Assembly (NCBI GenBank): GCA_029259715.1
Contig: JAJDEP010000005.1
Location: forward strand, 1-64,000
From: Planctomycetota bacterium
GTDB lineage: Bacteria > Planctomycetota > B15-G4
Reading direction: 5' to 3'
Length of the DNA: 64,000 bases
Below are positions 7,960 to 16,489 of the stretch, piece after piece (position 1 is the first letter of the stretch; each line of letters starts with the position of its first letter). A program made the translations under genes and the position numbers. The notes beneath the pieces were generated by a model. The model searched no databases. It had not been told where the DNA came from and saw only the letters and a list, made by a program, of their open reading frames with translations.

Positions 7960-9884
7960 GCGGCCTCGCGGTGATCTTCCGCCCGGACGGGGGCCCCGTC
8001 GATCCGGCGCGGATCGCGACGATGCAGGCGGCCAGCGCCCATCGCGGCCGAGCCTCGAAGCCCTGGACCGGTGGGGGCGTGGGGCTGGGACATCAGCGCG
8101 GGGCGGCGTCCATGCCGGACGACCAGCCCGCGCACGCCCGCGACGGCGACCTGCACCTCGTGATGCACGGCCGGTTGTACAACCACGCCGAGGTGGTCCA
8201 GGCGCTGCGCGACGACGGTGCCGCGCTGGACGCGTCGGCCGCAGCGAGCACCACGGCGACGATCCTCGCGGCCTACGGCCGCTGGGGTCGGGACATGGCC
8301 GCCCGCCTCGACGGCGACTTCGCCCTGGCCTTGTACGACGGGCGCCGGGGCGGCCTGCTCTGCGTCCGGGACGCCCTGGGCGTCAAGCCGCTCTATCACG
8401 CCCGCTTGGGCGACGCCTTTCTCGCGGCCACGGAGCAGAAGCAGCTGCTGGCTGCCGGCGTCCCCTCGACGCCCGACGAGGGATCCATCGCCGGCTACCT
8501 CGCAATCCAGGCCGGTCTCGCCGACGGGCCGCGCACCTTCTACCGCGACATCCGGGCGCTGGAGCCGGGGCGGTGGCTGTGGGTCGATGGACAGGGCCAG
8601 CAGGAGGGCGTGCACTGGGAGGTGGACGTGGACGCGCGGCCGCAGGGCGCGACCTATGCCGACCGCGTCGAGGTGGTGCGCGAGCTGATGCTCGACGCGG
8701 TCCGGCGTCGACTGCCCGCCGAGCCCCCCTTCGCCTGCGCGCTGAGCGGGGGGCTCGACTCCTCGTCGGTCACGGGCCTGTGCCGCCGGGTGCTGGAGGA
8801 GCGCGGCCGGGACGACCCCTTGCTGACCTTCGCCTTCGAGTTTAACGACCCGGAGGCGGACGAACCCGAACTCATCCGGGCGGTGGCGGAGCGGGCGGGG
8901 GCCCGGCATGTCTCGGCCTATGTCGACACCGAGAACGTCTTCGATTGCCTGCCCCGCCTGATCCGGGCCGCGGACGAGCCGACCCGCGACATGGGCCTGA
9001 TGCTGCTCTGGCGCAAGAAGGAGCTGGCGGCCCGGGCCGGGGTCTCGGTGCTGTTGAGCGGGCTGGGCGGCGACGAACTGTTCCAGGGGCGGCACCAGTA
9101 CTTCGCCGACCTGCTCAAGGGCGGGCGCTGGCTGGCGTTGTGGCGCGAGATCGACGCCATCTACCCCGTGGACACGAGCACCGGGCGGCGCACCTCGCGA
9201 CGGCGCCTGTTCACGGCCCATGCGTTGGCGCCCCTGCTGTCGCGGCCGCTCAAGCACTGGTTGAGGCGTCGGCTGACGTCCGCGGGCACGGTGGGCGCGT
9301 GGGTCCACCCGGAATTCGCGCGGCGCGAAGGCCTCGCCGAACGTCTCGCGGCCGAACCGCCGCGGCGCTTCCGCGACCACTACCGGCACTATGCGCTGGA
9401 GGTGTTGCGCTGCGAGGTCCAGGCGATCACCTTCCCGATCCACGACGCGCTGAACGCAGCCTTCGGCCTCGACACGCGCTTCCCGATCCTCGACCGGAGG
9501 CTGGTGCAGCAGCAGTTCGCCTCGCCGCGGAAGGACAAACTCGCCATGGGGCGCTCGCGCATCATCCAACGCGAGGCCATGCAGGGATTCCTGCCGGCGG
9601 CCGTTCTGCAGGACCACGTGAAGAAGAACTTCCACCCGGCCCTCGAGCGACAGCAGCGAGAGCACTTCCGCGTCGAGATCGAGGCCCTGCTCGGCGCCGA
9701 CGACCTGGCGAGCGCAACTTACGTCGACTGGGACTTCGTCCGGCGCAGCTACGGGCAACAGCTCGAGCGGGGGGGGTGGTACCCGCTCTGGAACGTGCTG
9801 AATCTCGAGCACTGGCTGCGAGCGCTCGACGGCGGATCGCCCACGACGAGCGGGGACGAGGTGCGCCGTGTGGCTGGCCGATGA
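7956..9884 (+). CDS. asparagine-synthase-like amidotransferase lacking the N-terminal catalytic Cys
   Basis: 642 aa, usual AsnB length. The N-terminal Ntn-type glutaminase domain is recognisable (MHGRLYNHAEV, DGDFALALYD, VRDALGVKPLYHAR), as is a C-terminal PP-loop synthetase with SGGLDSSS at about 264-271 and LLSGLGGDELFQGRHQY. Known AsnB and XrtA-type amidotransferases begin MCGI, and Cys2 attacks glutamine. Here the start is MSGLAVIF, so Ser replaces it, and the glutamine-binding HRGPD motif is degraded to HRGRAS. It should therefore not hydrolyse glutamine. It could use free ammonia or adenylate a carboxylate for another nucleophile. In EPS clusters such enzymes amidate uronic acids; with the AlgD homologue nearby this is plausible. 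ATGA overlap with copy 1. Confidence 0.85.
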   Translation: MSGLAVIFRPDGGPVDPARIATMQAASAHRGRASKPWTGGGVGLGHQRGAASMPDDQPAHARDGDLHLVMHGRLYNHAEVVQALRDDGAALDASAAASTTATILAAYGRWGRDMAARLDGDFALALYDGRRGGLLCVRDALGVKPLYHARLGDAFLAATEQKQLLAAGVPSTPDEGSIAGYLAIQAGLADGPRTFYRDIRALEPGRWLWVDGQGQQEGVHWEVDVDARPQGATYADRVEVVRELMLDAVRRRLPAEPPFACALSGGLDSSSVTGLCRRVLEERGRDDPLLTFAFEFNDPEADEPELIRAVAERAGARHVSAYVDTENVFDCLPRLIRAADEPTRDMGLMLLWRKKELAARAGVSVLLSGLGGDELFQGRHQYFADLLKGGRWLALWREIDAIYPVDTSTGRRTSRRRLFTAHALAPLLSRPLKHWLRRRLTSAGTVGAWVHPEFARREGLAERLAAEPPRRFRDHYRHYALEVLRCEVQAITFPIHDALNAAFGLDTRFPILDRRLVQQQFASPRKDKLAMGRSRIIQREAMQGFLPAAVLQDHVKKNFHPALERQQREHFRVEIEALLGADDLASATYVDWDFVRRSYGQQLERGGWYPLWNVLNLEHWLRALDGGSPTTSGDEVRRVAGR

Positions 9885-9908
9885 GTCCGCGCTGTTGAGC
9901 CCGAACCC

Positions 9909-11159
9909 GTGAGCGCGGCGCACGACGCGGGAGAGCCTGCGGCCGGCGTGACCGTCGAGAGGATCGGCTCGGCGGAAGCGCTGGAGGCGTTGGGCCCCGA
10001 ATGGGAGCGCCTCCAGGATGCGACCCCGTGGAAGCACGTGCTCCTCGACCACCGGTGGATGTGTGCCTGGTGGCGGGCCTTCGGCGCGGGCAAGCAACTG
10101 CACGTCCTGGTGCTGCGCCGGGGCGGCGAGGTCGTCGGCATCGCGCCGATGATCGTGTCGCGGGGATGGGAGGCCTTCCCCGATCGTGACACGCGCTTCC
10201 ACCTGGCCGAGGACTACGCGCACATGGCCGGGTCCCGGTGGCGGCGCTGCGTCCCGATCCGACGCGTCAGCTTCCCGATCAACATCGCCTGTCACAACGA
10301 GCGGGCGCACTTCCTGTTTCCCGTGGAATCCGAGGCGCTGTATGCGGCCGTGTTCGACTATTGGCGCGAGCGGCGCGGGGAGTGGGACCTGATGGTGCTC
10401 GAGGGACTCCCGCGGGAGAGCGCCCAGCACGCCGCCGTCGCCGCGTCGGCCCGGGAGCGGGACTGGCGGGCCCTGCCGCAGGGCCGGACGGTGGAGTTGT
10501 TCTCGGCCGACATCGCGGGGACCATGGACGACTACCTCGCGTCGCGCAGCCGTCACTTCCGCAAGCGCCAACGCAGGGCGGTGCGTGCCAACGAGGATCA
10601 CGGGCGCATCGCGACGGAGGAGTATCGCGGGGAACGCATCGGTGCCGGTCTCGACCAACTCTTCGAACTCGAACGGCGCTCCTGGAAGGCCGATCCGCAA
10701 CAGGGGCGGGCGGTGTCCCTCACGCTCGACGACCGCATGCGGGCCTTCCTCAGGGACGTCGCCGGGGCGTTCGCGCGGTCGGACGACGCCCAGGTCCTCG
10801 TCATGACCTGCGACGGAGCGCCCTTTGCCGGCGTGCTGGCCCTCGGGCGGCAGACGACGCTGCTCACCCTGGTGACCTACATGGATGAGGCCCGGTCGGA
10901 GCAGCTCACGACGGCCACGCTGTGGTGGGACTTCGTCGAGCGCGCCCTGGCGGCCGGGTACGACCGCATCGACTTCAACGGCAACACGGTGGCGGCTCAG
11001 AAGCTCTCCAATGCCTCCGACGTGTACGTCCGCCGCACCGTCTTCCACGACGGCCCGTATGCACGGGTGCTCGGGGCGGCCAAGGCCGGCGCGACCTGGA
11101 TCTCGAGTCGGCGTCGCGCGGGGCGTGAGCGCAGGAAGGGGGGCCCCGGTGACGCGTGA
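9909..11159 (+). CDS. FemAB/BioF2-like GNAT acyltransferase (copy 2)
   Basis: 416 aa with a GTG start 24 bp after the amidotransferase. It aligns end to end with the product of 6709-7959: LLDHRWMCAWWRAFGAGK is identical, and SWKADPQQGR and YDRIDFNGNTVAAQKLSNAS match. The two arose by duplication around the amidotransferase, and the copies have since drifted throughout. It probably modifies another position or intermediate of the same polymer. Its C-terminus overlaps the next gene by 11 bp. The function of both copies is inferred from family and context. Confidence 0.85.
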   Translation: MSAAHDAGEPAAGVTVERIGSAEALEALGPEWERLQDATPWKHVLLDHRWMCAWWRAFGAGKQLHVLVLRRGGEVVGIAPMIVSRGWEAFPDRDTRFHLAEDYAHMAGSRWRRCVPIRRVSFPINIACHNERAHFLFPVESEALYAAVFDYWRERRGEWDLMVLEGLPRESAQHAAVAASARERDWRALPQGRTVELFSADIAGTMDDYLASRSRHFRKRQRRAVRANEDHGRIATEEYRGERIGAGLDQLFELERRSWKADPQQGRAVSLTLDDRMRAFLRDVAGAFARSDDAQVLVMTCDGAPFAGVLALGRQTTLLTLVTYMDEARSEQLTTATLWWDFVERALAAGYDRIDFNGNTVAAQKLSNASDVYVRRTVFHDGPYARVLGAAKAGATWISSRRRAGRERRKGGPGDA

Positions 11160-12198
11160 GCTCCGCAGGCTCGGCGTCACGGTGGTGATCCCCGTGCGCA
11201 ATGAGGCGAACCGGGTCGAGGCGACCATGGAGGGGCTGCTGCGGCAGACACGCCTGCCCGACGAGATCGTGGTGGCGGATGGGCAGTCCGACGATGCGAC
11301 CCTCGACAGGGTGCGACGCTTCGAGGAGCGGGGCGTGCCGGTCCGCATCGTGACGAACGCGACCTTGTTCGCCGGCGGCGGTCGCAATGCGGCGACCCGT
11401 GCGGCGCGCCACGAGGTGCTGGTGAATGCCGACGTCGGCAACGTCCCGGCGCCCGACTGGCTGGCCGAGATGGTGCGTCCGTTCGAGCAGGACCCCGCCC
11501 TCGACTTCCTGGGTGGGGCGCACCTGCCCCTGGCCGATTCGGCGCGGGAGCGCGTCTTCGCGGCCGTGGTCCATGCGGACGACTTCGCGCCCGGGGCCCT
11601 CGACGAAGCCCAGGTGCGCAGCCGCCTGGCGGACGACTTCGTGCCGGGTGGTATGTGCATGGCCTGGCGCCGCTCGGTGTGGGATCGCAGCGGCGGCTTC
11701 TGCGAGTGGGCGCGCAAGGGGCAGGACCGCCTGTTCGGCCACAGGGTCCGCCGGGTGGGCGGGAAGGTCGCCCTGACCTTTCACGCCGTCGTGCGCCATC
11801 ACATGGCCCGCACGCTGCCGGAGTTGTTCCGGCGACACTACTTCTACGCCCTGTGGTCGTCGCGGCTCGGACTCTCCCAGAAGGGCGTGCTGCGCCTGCT
11901 CCTTCTGGCCGGCCTGCTGGTCGGATCGCTCGCGGGCACGCTCGTGACGGGCTGGGCGTGGATCCCGTTTCTGGTCATCCTGCTCGCCTACCTGTGGGCG
12001 GGTGCGTGGCGCAAGCTGGCGCCGGCCGCCGCGGTGATGGGGGCGCGTTTCGGTCTGTGGGACCACGCCCGCGCCGCGGGGGTCCTGCTGACGCGGGACA
12101 CGGCGCTGCTTGCGGGAGGGCTGCTCGGGGCGCTGGACGCACGGGTGCGCCCGGTGTGGCGGCGTCGGACGCACGAGTACCTGGAGCACGGCCGATGA
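11149..12198 (+). CDS. family 2 glycosyltransferase with C-terminal membrane helices
   Basis: 349 aa from GTG 11149, which overlaps the preceding stop. GT-A fold: VTVVIPVRNEANRVEATMEG opens the nucleotide-binding domain, followed by IVVADGQSDDAT, VNADVGNVPAPDW (DxD-like), FVPGGMCMAWRR and GQDRLFGHRV (acceptor side). Two or three hydrophobic helices follow at about 240-290 (LLLLAGLLVGSLAGTLV, WIPFLVILLAYLWAG), placing it at the inner face of the cytoplasmic membrane. It adds a sugar to a lipid-linked repeat unit; the donor is unknown. Start chosen at V-T-R-E-L, directly before the first strand. Confidence 0.85.
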   Translation: MTRELRRLGVTVVIPVRNEANRVEATMEGLLRQTRLPDEIVVADGQSDDATLDRVRRFEERGVPVRIVTNATLFAGGGRNAATRAARHEVLVNADVGNVPAPDWLAEMVRPFEQDPALDFLGGAHLPLADSARERVFAAVVHADDFAPGALDEAQVRSRLADDFVPGGMCMAWRRSVWDRSGGFCEWARKGQDRLFGHRVRRVGGKVALTFHAVVRHHMARTLPELFRRHYFYALWSSRLGLSQKGVLRLLLLAGLLVGSLAGTLVTGWAWIPFLVILLAYLWAGAWRKLAPAAAVMGARFGLWDHARAAGVLLTRDTALLAGGLLGALDARVRPVWRRRTHEYLEHGR

Positions 12199-13241
12199 AG
12201 TCGACGTTGCGACGGGTGGCGGCCGGGGTGTTCGGCGGCGTCGGCGTGTTCGCCATGACGCGCCGGCGCCAGGCGGGCGAGCGGGCGGTGGTGCTCCGCT
12301 ACCACTCGGTGAGCGAGATGTCGTCGGCCAACGAGCGCTACCGCTGCCCGTCCATCGCCGTCGCGCCGCACACCTTCCGGCGGCAGATGGAGTTCCTGGC
12401 GTCGCGCTATCGGGTCGTGCCCGTGCAGCAGATCGTCGAGACGCTGCAGGCGGGGGAGCCCTTCCCCGAACGCTGCGCCGCGATCACCTTCGACGACGGG
12501 TACCGTGACAATCACCGGCACGCCCTGCCCGTCCTGCGCTCGCTGGGGCTGCCCGCGACGGTGTTCGTGGTGAGCGACGCCATCGGCGACGGGCGCCGCT
12601 TCTGGGTCGCGCGCATCCGCAGCGTGTTGCTGGGCGCGAAGCGCGATCGGATCGTGTCGTCCGTTCTCGGCGAGATCGACCTGCGAACCCTCGCGGCGCG
12701 TCGAGCGGCGGTGGACACATGCACGGCGGCGCTGTGCCGTCTGTCCGTCGAGGCCCGGGATGCCGAGCTCGAAGCGCTGGCCGGGGCGGCGGGGCTCAAC
12801 AGCGTCGCGGCCGGCCATGCCGTCGAGGGCGACATCATGCTGGACTGGGACGAGTTGCGGGAGTTGTCGGCGGCCGGCGTGGAGATCGGCGCCCACACGC
12901 GCACCCACCCGATCCTCACCGCGGTCTCTGACGACGTCGCGCGCGGGGAGATCCGCGCTTCCAAGCAGGCCCTCGAGCAGGGCCTGCAGCGTGAAGTGCG
13001 GCAATTTGCCTACCCGAACGGTCCCGGCGTTCCTCGCAACCACGACGCATCGACCATGACCATGGTCGAGGAAGCCGGCCTGGAGTCCGCCTGGACGTCC
13101 CGCAACGGGTGCCTCGGGCGGGGCGACGACCGCTACTCCCTGAAGCGCATCCCCATCAGCAACTGGCCCGGTCGAGCCTCCTTCGCCTTCGCTCTCGAAC
13201 GCGACCAGCTCCCGGGCCTGGGCTACGGGGAGCGGTCGTGA
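12195..13241 (+). CDS. polysaccharide deacetylase (NodB homology)
   Basis: 348 aa. Carbohydrate esterase 4 motifs: AITFDDGYRDNH (motif 1, both Asp), GAHTRTHP (motif 2, HxxxH zinc site), FAYPNG (motif 3) and a late KRIPI segment. It starts with a short N-terminal hydrophobic helix (FGGVGVFA) and has no cleavable signal, so it is probably cytoplasmic or membrane-tethered. Removal of N-acetyl from a hexosamine before or after polymerisation is the expected role; a DUF3473-type tail as in XrtA loci is not apparent. Overlaps both neighbours by 4 bp (ATGA upstream, GTGA downstream). Confidence 0.85.
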   Translation: MKSTLRRVAAGVFGGVGVFAMTRRRQAGERAVVLRYHSVSEMSSANERYRCPSIAVAPHTFRRQMEFLASRYRVVPVQQIVETLQAGEPFPERCAAITFDDGYRDNHRHALPVLRSLGLPATVFVVSDAIGDGRRFWVARIRSVLLGAKRDRIVSSVLGEIDLRTLAARRAAVDTCTAALCRLSVEARDAELEALAGAAGLNSVAAGHAVEGDIMLDWDELRELSAAGVEIGAHTRTHPILTAVSDDVARGEIRASKQALEQGLQREVRQFAYPNGPGVPRNHDASTMTMVEEAGLESAWTSRNGCLGRGDDRYSLKRIPISNWPGRASFAFALERDQLPGLGYGERS

Positions 13242-14377
13242 CGGTCTCGGTGGAGTGGCTCGACCTGGCCGCCTTGCGCGGGGACGTCGTGGAGCAGTGG
13301 GCGCACCTCGCAGACCACGCCCTCGAGCCCAACCCCTTCCTCGACCCGCTCTACCTCGTACCGGCCTTGCGGCATCTGGCGAGCGACGCGGGCGCCGTCG
13401 GTGTGGCGGCGGCCTGGCGGGAGGCCGGCGGCGAGCGGCGCCTGGTCGGCCTGATGCCCGTCGCTCGCGCCCGGCGCACGAAGCGGCTCCCCGTGGCGAG
13501 CGTGGGGACCTGGGACCACATCCACGCCATGCACGGCACCCCGCTGCTCGACGCCGATGACGCGGCCGATGCCTGCCAAGGGCTGCTGGAATGGCTGCTG
13601 CGCGGCCCGCGGCGCGCGCCGCTCGTGCGGCTCACGCGCATCTCCGGTGATGGTCCGTTCGCCGCGACCTTCGAGGCGGCCTGCGCGGCGTTGGGCGTGC
13701 AGCCCTGGGTCGACCGGACTTCGCTCCGGCCCGTGCTGATGCCCACGGGTTCGGCGGACGACTACATCAAGGGCGCGATGAAGGGCCGCAATCGCGGGAA
13801 CCTGGCCCGGCGGCTGCGGCGCCTGGCGGAGGAGGGGGCGGTGGACTTCGAGGCGGGCGTGGGGGCCTCGGCCGAGAGCGCGGCGCGGGCCCTGATGACC
13901 ATCGAGGCGGGCGGATGGAAGGGCGCCCACGGCACGGCCATGGCGCGGTCGGAGGCCGAGTCCGCGTTCTTCATCGAGGTCCTGCGCGGCTTCGAGGAGC
14001 AGGGCCGCCTGAGGTGCCTGTCGCTCCACCTCGATGGCGCCCCGATCGCCATGCGCACCAGCCTCGTCGCCGGCACCGAGGCGTTCACCTTCAAGCTCAC
14101 GTACGACGAGGCCTACGAGCGCTTCTCCCCCGGCACGCAGCTCGAGCTCGAGAGCATCCGCCGGACCTTCGCCGAGCCCGCCCTCACGCGCATGGACTCC
14201 TGCGCGTCGCTCGAATCGTCGCCCATGTTCCGCCTGTGGAAGGACCGGCGTGACGTGCGCACGGTGCTGATCCCGGCGAGCGCCGTGGGGCGCGCCGTGG
14301 TCCGGGCGATTCCCCTGCTCGAGCGCCTGCGCAGGTCCGCTTCCTCGTCGGCGGATTCTTCGGCGGAATCGTCGTGA
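13238..14377 (+). CDS. FemAB/BioF2-like GNAT acyltransferase (third)
   Basis: 379 aa from GTG 13238. Family features: NPFLDPLYLVPALRHLA near the N-terminus, then YIKGAMKGRNRGNLARRLRR, MTIEAGGWKGAHGTAM, HLDGAPIAMRTSLVAG and FTFKLTYDEAYERFSPGTQL, which is the acyl-CoA/product side of the fold. It is more distant from the 6709 and 9909 twins than those are from each other. A Ser-rich tail (SASSSADSSAESS) ends the protein. GTGA overlaps on both sides show tight translational coupling with the deacetylase and the lyase. Confidence 0.8.
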   Translation: MTVSVEWLDLAALRGDVVEQWAHLADHALEPNPFLDPLYLVPALRHLASDAGAVGVAAAWREAGGERRLVGLMPVARARRTKRLPVASVGTWDHIHAMHGTPLLDADDAADACQGLLEWLLRGPRRAPLVRLTRISGDGPFAATFEAACAALGVQPWVDRTSLRPVLMPTGSADDYIKGAMKGRNRGNLARRLRRLAEEGAVDFEAGVGASAESAARALMTIEAGGWKGAHGTAMARSEAESAFFIEVLRGFEEQGRLRCLSLHLDGAPIAMRTSLVAGTEAFTFKLTYDEAYERFSPGTQLELESIRRTFAEPALTRMDSCASLESSPMFRLWKDRRDVRTVLIPASAVGRAVVRAIPLLERLRRSASSSADSSAESS

Positions 14378-16440
14378 GGATCGCGTGGTATGCCCGGCGC
14401 CTCGCGACCATGTCGGCCGGCGAGATCGCCGGTCGCTGCGGTGATGCCGTGCGCAAGCGCGCCTGGCGCAAGCGCCGGGTGCGCGACGCCCGCGCGGATC
14501 CGCTCGAGGTCCCGCGCGATGGCATCGCCTTCGAACGCGGCTTCGGTCCCCCCGTGGGCATGGCGGGCAAGGTGGGCGACGTGGGTATGGCGGGCGACGT
14601 GGGCAACGCTGGCGACGTGGGCAGATCGGACGCCGCCAAAGCGCTGATCGAGGCGGCGGAATCGGTGCTCGCCGGGCGTTGGACGGCCCTCGGATGTACG
14701 TGGGAAGGCCTCGGTCCCGATCCGGATTGGTTCCTCGACCCGGGCCGCGGCCGGCGCGCCGACGACGAGGCCTGCGCGTTCGATATCGACATCCGGCATG
14801 CCCGCGACGGGGCACGGCCCAAGCACGCCTGGGAGCTCTCTCGGCAGGGTCACCTCACCGTGCTGGCGAGCGCGTATCACCTCACGGGCGACGTCCGCTA
14901 CGCCGAGCGCATCGCCGCGCAGCTGACATCCTGGTGGACACGCAACCCGTTCCTGACCGGGATGCAATGGACCAGCGGCATCGAGATCGGCCTGCGCCTG
15001 ATCGCGTGGGTCTGGATCCGACGCCTGCTCGACGGCTGGGAGGGGTGTCGTGAGTTGTTCGAGGGCAATCGCCTGTTCCTGCAGCAGTTCCACCACCACC
15101 AGGAATACCTCGCGACGTTTCCCAGCCGCGGCTCTTCCGCGAACAACCATGCCCTCGCCGAGGCGGCGGGGCTGCTCGTGGCGAGCAGCGCGCTGCCGTG
15201 CTTCGACGCTTCCGCCGGTTGGCGCGCCGCCGCGGCGGTGACGCTGCGACGCGAGCTCCCGCGACAGACCCTGGCGAGTGGCGTGAACGCCGAGCTCGCC
15301 ACCGAGTACCAGGGCTTCGTGCTGGAGGTGGCCCTGGTGTCGGGCCTCGAGGGGGAGGCCGCCGGCGAGTCGCTGGGTGAGGAGTTCTGGACGGCGACGC
15401 GGGCGCTGTGCGACGGGCTGGCGGCCCTGGTCGACATCCGCGGCGAGCCGCCGCGCCAGGGTGACGCCGACGACGCCTTCGCCCTGCTGGTGGATGCGCC
15501 GTCCTTCCACCGCTGGGCCTCGTTGCTCGCGACGGGCCGGGCCCTGTTCGGGGCGTGCGCGTGGTGGCCGGCGACACCGCCGGCGGACCTCCGCACCGCC
15601 CTGCTCGCGCGGCTGGCGTCGGCGCCCACCCTGTCGGCGTCGCGCCCCGAGTGTCGGCCTCAGGTGTTCGAGGACGCCGGGCTCTGCATCCTCCGATCGA
15701 GCCTCCCGAGCGGCGCGGAGGTCTGGTGTCGAGGCGACTTCGGGCCCCATGGCCTGCCGACGACCTACGGTCATGCCCACGCCGATGCCCTCGCGCTGGA
15801 GTTTCGGGTCGACGGCGTCGACGTGCTCGTCGATCCGGGGACTTTCGCCTACCAGGGCGAGCCGGCGTGGCGGGACTACTTCCGGTCGACCCGGGGGCAC
15901 AACACGCTGGAGCTCGCCGGCCAGGACCAGTCCGTGTCGGGCGGCGAATTCCTCTGGACGACGCCGGCCGTCACCACGCTCATCGCGCTCGAACCGGCCG
16001 AGGCCGGCGCCCTGCGCGGCTGGACGGCTCGCCACGACGGCTACGCTCGGCTGATCCCGCCGGCCATCCATCAGCGCACGGTCCGGCTCGAGGGCGGCGT
16101 GCTGACCATCGACGATGGGGTGGAGTCCACCGGCCGCCACGCCTGCCGGCTGTGCTTCCATCTCGGTCCGCAGGTCGAGTGCCGCCTGGAGGGGGCCCGC
16201 GCCGTGCTCCACTGGACGTCGTCCGGGGCCGCGTGGACGGCCGAGCTCGCCTTGCCGGAAGTGCTCGCTTGGCGCGCGGTGAAGGGCGAGGTCGACCCGC
16301 CGCTGGGCTGGTACTCCCCGTCGTTCGGCGTGAGGGTTCCGAGCACCACCCTGGTGGGCGCGGGACACGCGGGCGCCGGACCGCTCCTGCGGACCCGCCT
16401 GACCATCACACCTGCCGCGGCCGCGGGCCCGCAGGTATAG
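14374..16440 (+). CDS. heparinase II/III family protein (polysaccharide lyase)
   Basis: 688 aa from GTG 14374. Residues about 110-400 form the alpha/alpha toroid (SRQGHLTVLASAYHLTG, GIEIGLRLIAWVW, SSANNHALAEAAGLLVA, EYQGFVLEVA). From about 430 comes the beta-sandwich heparinase II/III domain with GLPTTYGHAHADALALEF, VDVLVDPGTFAYQG and STRGHNTLELAGQDQS. The family cleaves uronate-containing polymers by beta-elimination. No signal peptide is visible, although in such loci it is expected to act on the polymer itself. A short in-frame Gly/Ala/Asp/Val repeat (GMAGKVGDVGMAGDVGNAGD) sits in the N-terminal linker. GTGA overlap with the upstream GNAT. Confidence 0.85.
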   Translation: MRIAWYARRLATMSAGEIAGRCGDAVRKRAWRKRRVRDARADPLEVPRDGIAFERGFGPPVGMAGKVGDVGMAGDVGNAGDVGRSDAAKALIEAAESVLAGRWTALGCTWEGLGPDPDWFLDPGRGRRADDEACAFDIDIRHARDGARPKHAWELSRQGHLTVLASAYHLTGDVRYAERIAAQLTSWWTRNPFLTGMQWTSGIEIGLRLIAWVWIRRLLDGWEGCRELFEGNRLFLQQFHHHQEYLATFPSRGSSANNHALAEAAGLLVASSALPCFDASAGWRAAAAVTLRRELPRQTLASGVNAELATEYQGFVLEVALVSGLEGEAAGESLGEEFWTATRALCDGLAALVDIRGEPPRQGDADDAFALLVDAPSFHRWASLLATGRALFGACAWWPATPPADLRTALLARLASAPTLSASRPECRPQVFEDAGLCILRSSLPSGAEVWCRGDFGPHGLPTTYGHAHADALALEFRVDGVDVLVDPGTFAYQGEPAWRDYFRSTRGHNTLELAGQDQSVSGGEFLWTTPAVTTLIALEPAEAGALRGWTARHDGYARLIPPAIHQRTVRLEGGVLTIDDGVESTGRHACRLCFHLGPQVECRLEGARAVLHWTSSGAAWTAELALPEVLAWRAVKGEVDPPLGWYSPSFGVRVPSTTLVGAGHAGAGPLLRTRLTITPAAAAGPQV

Positions 16441-16489
16441 TGCCCTCCCCGCGACGGTCGCGCGGCCACCACGGACGCAGGTTGCTCCC

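Noticed and set aside
7851-11717. 1288-aa minus-strand ORF across the amidotransferase region
   Set aside because: Antisense of well-supported plus-strand genes; composition (R, H, P rich) is that of a high-GC shadow frame.
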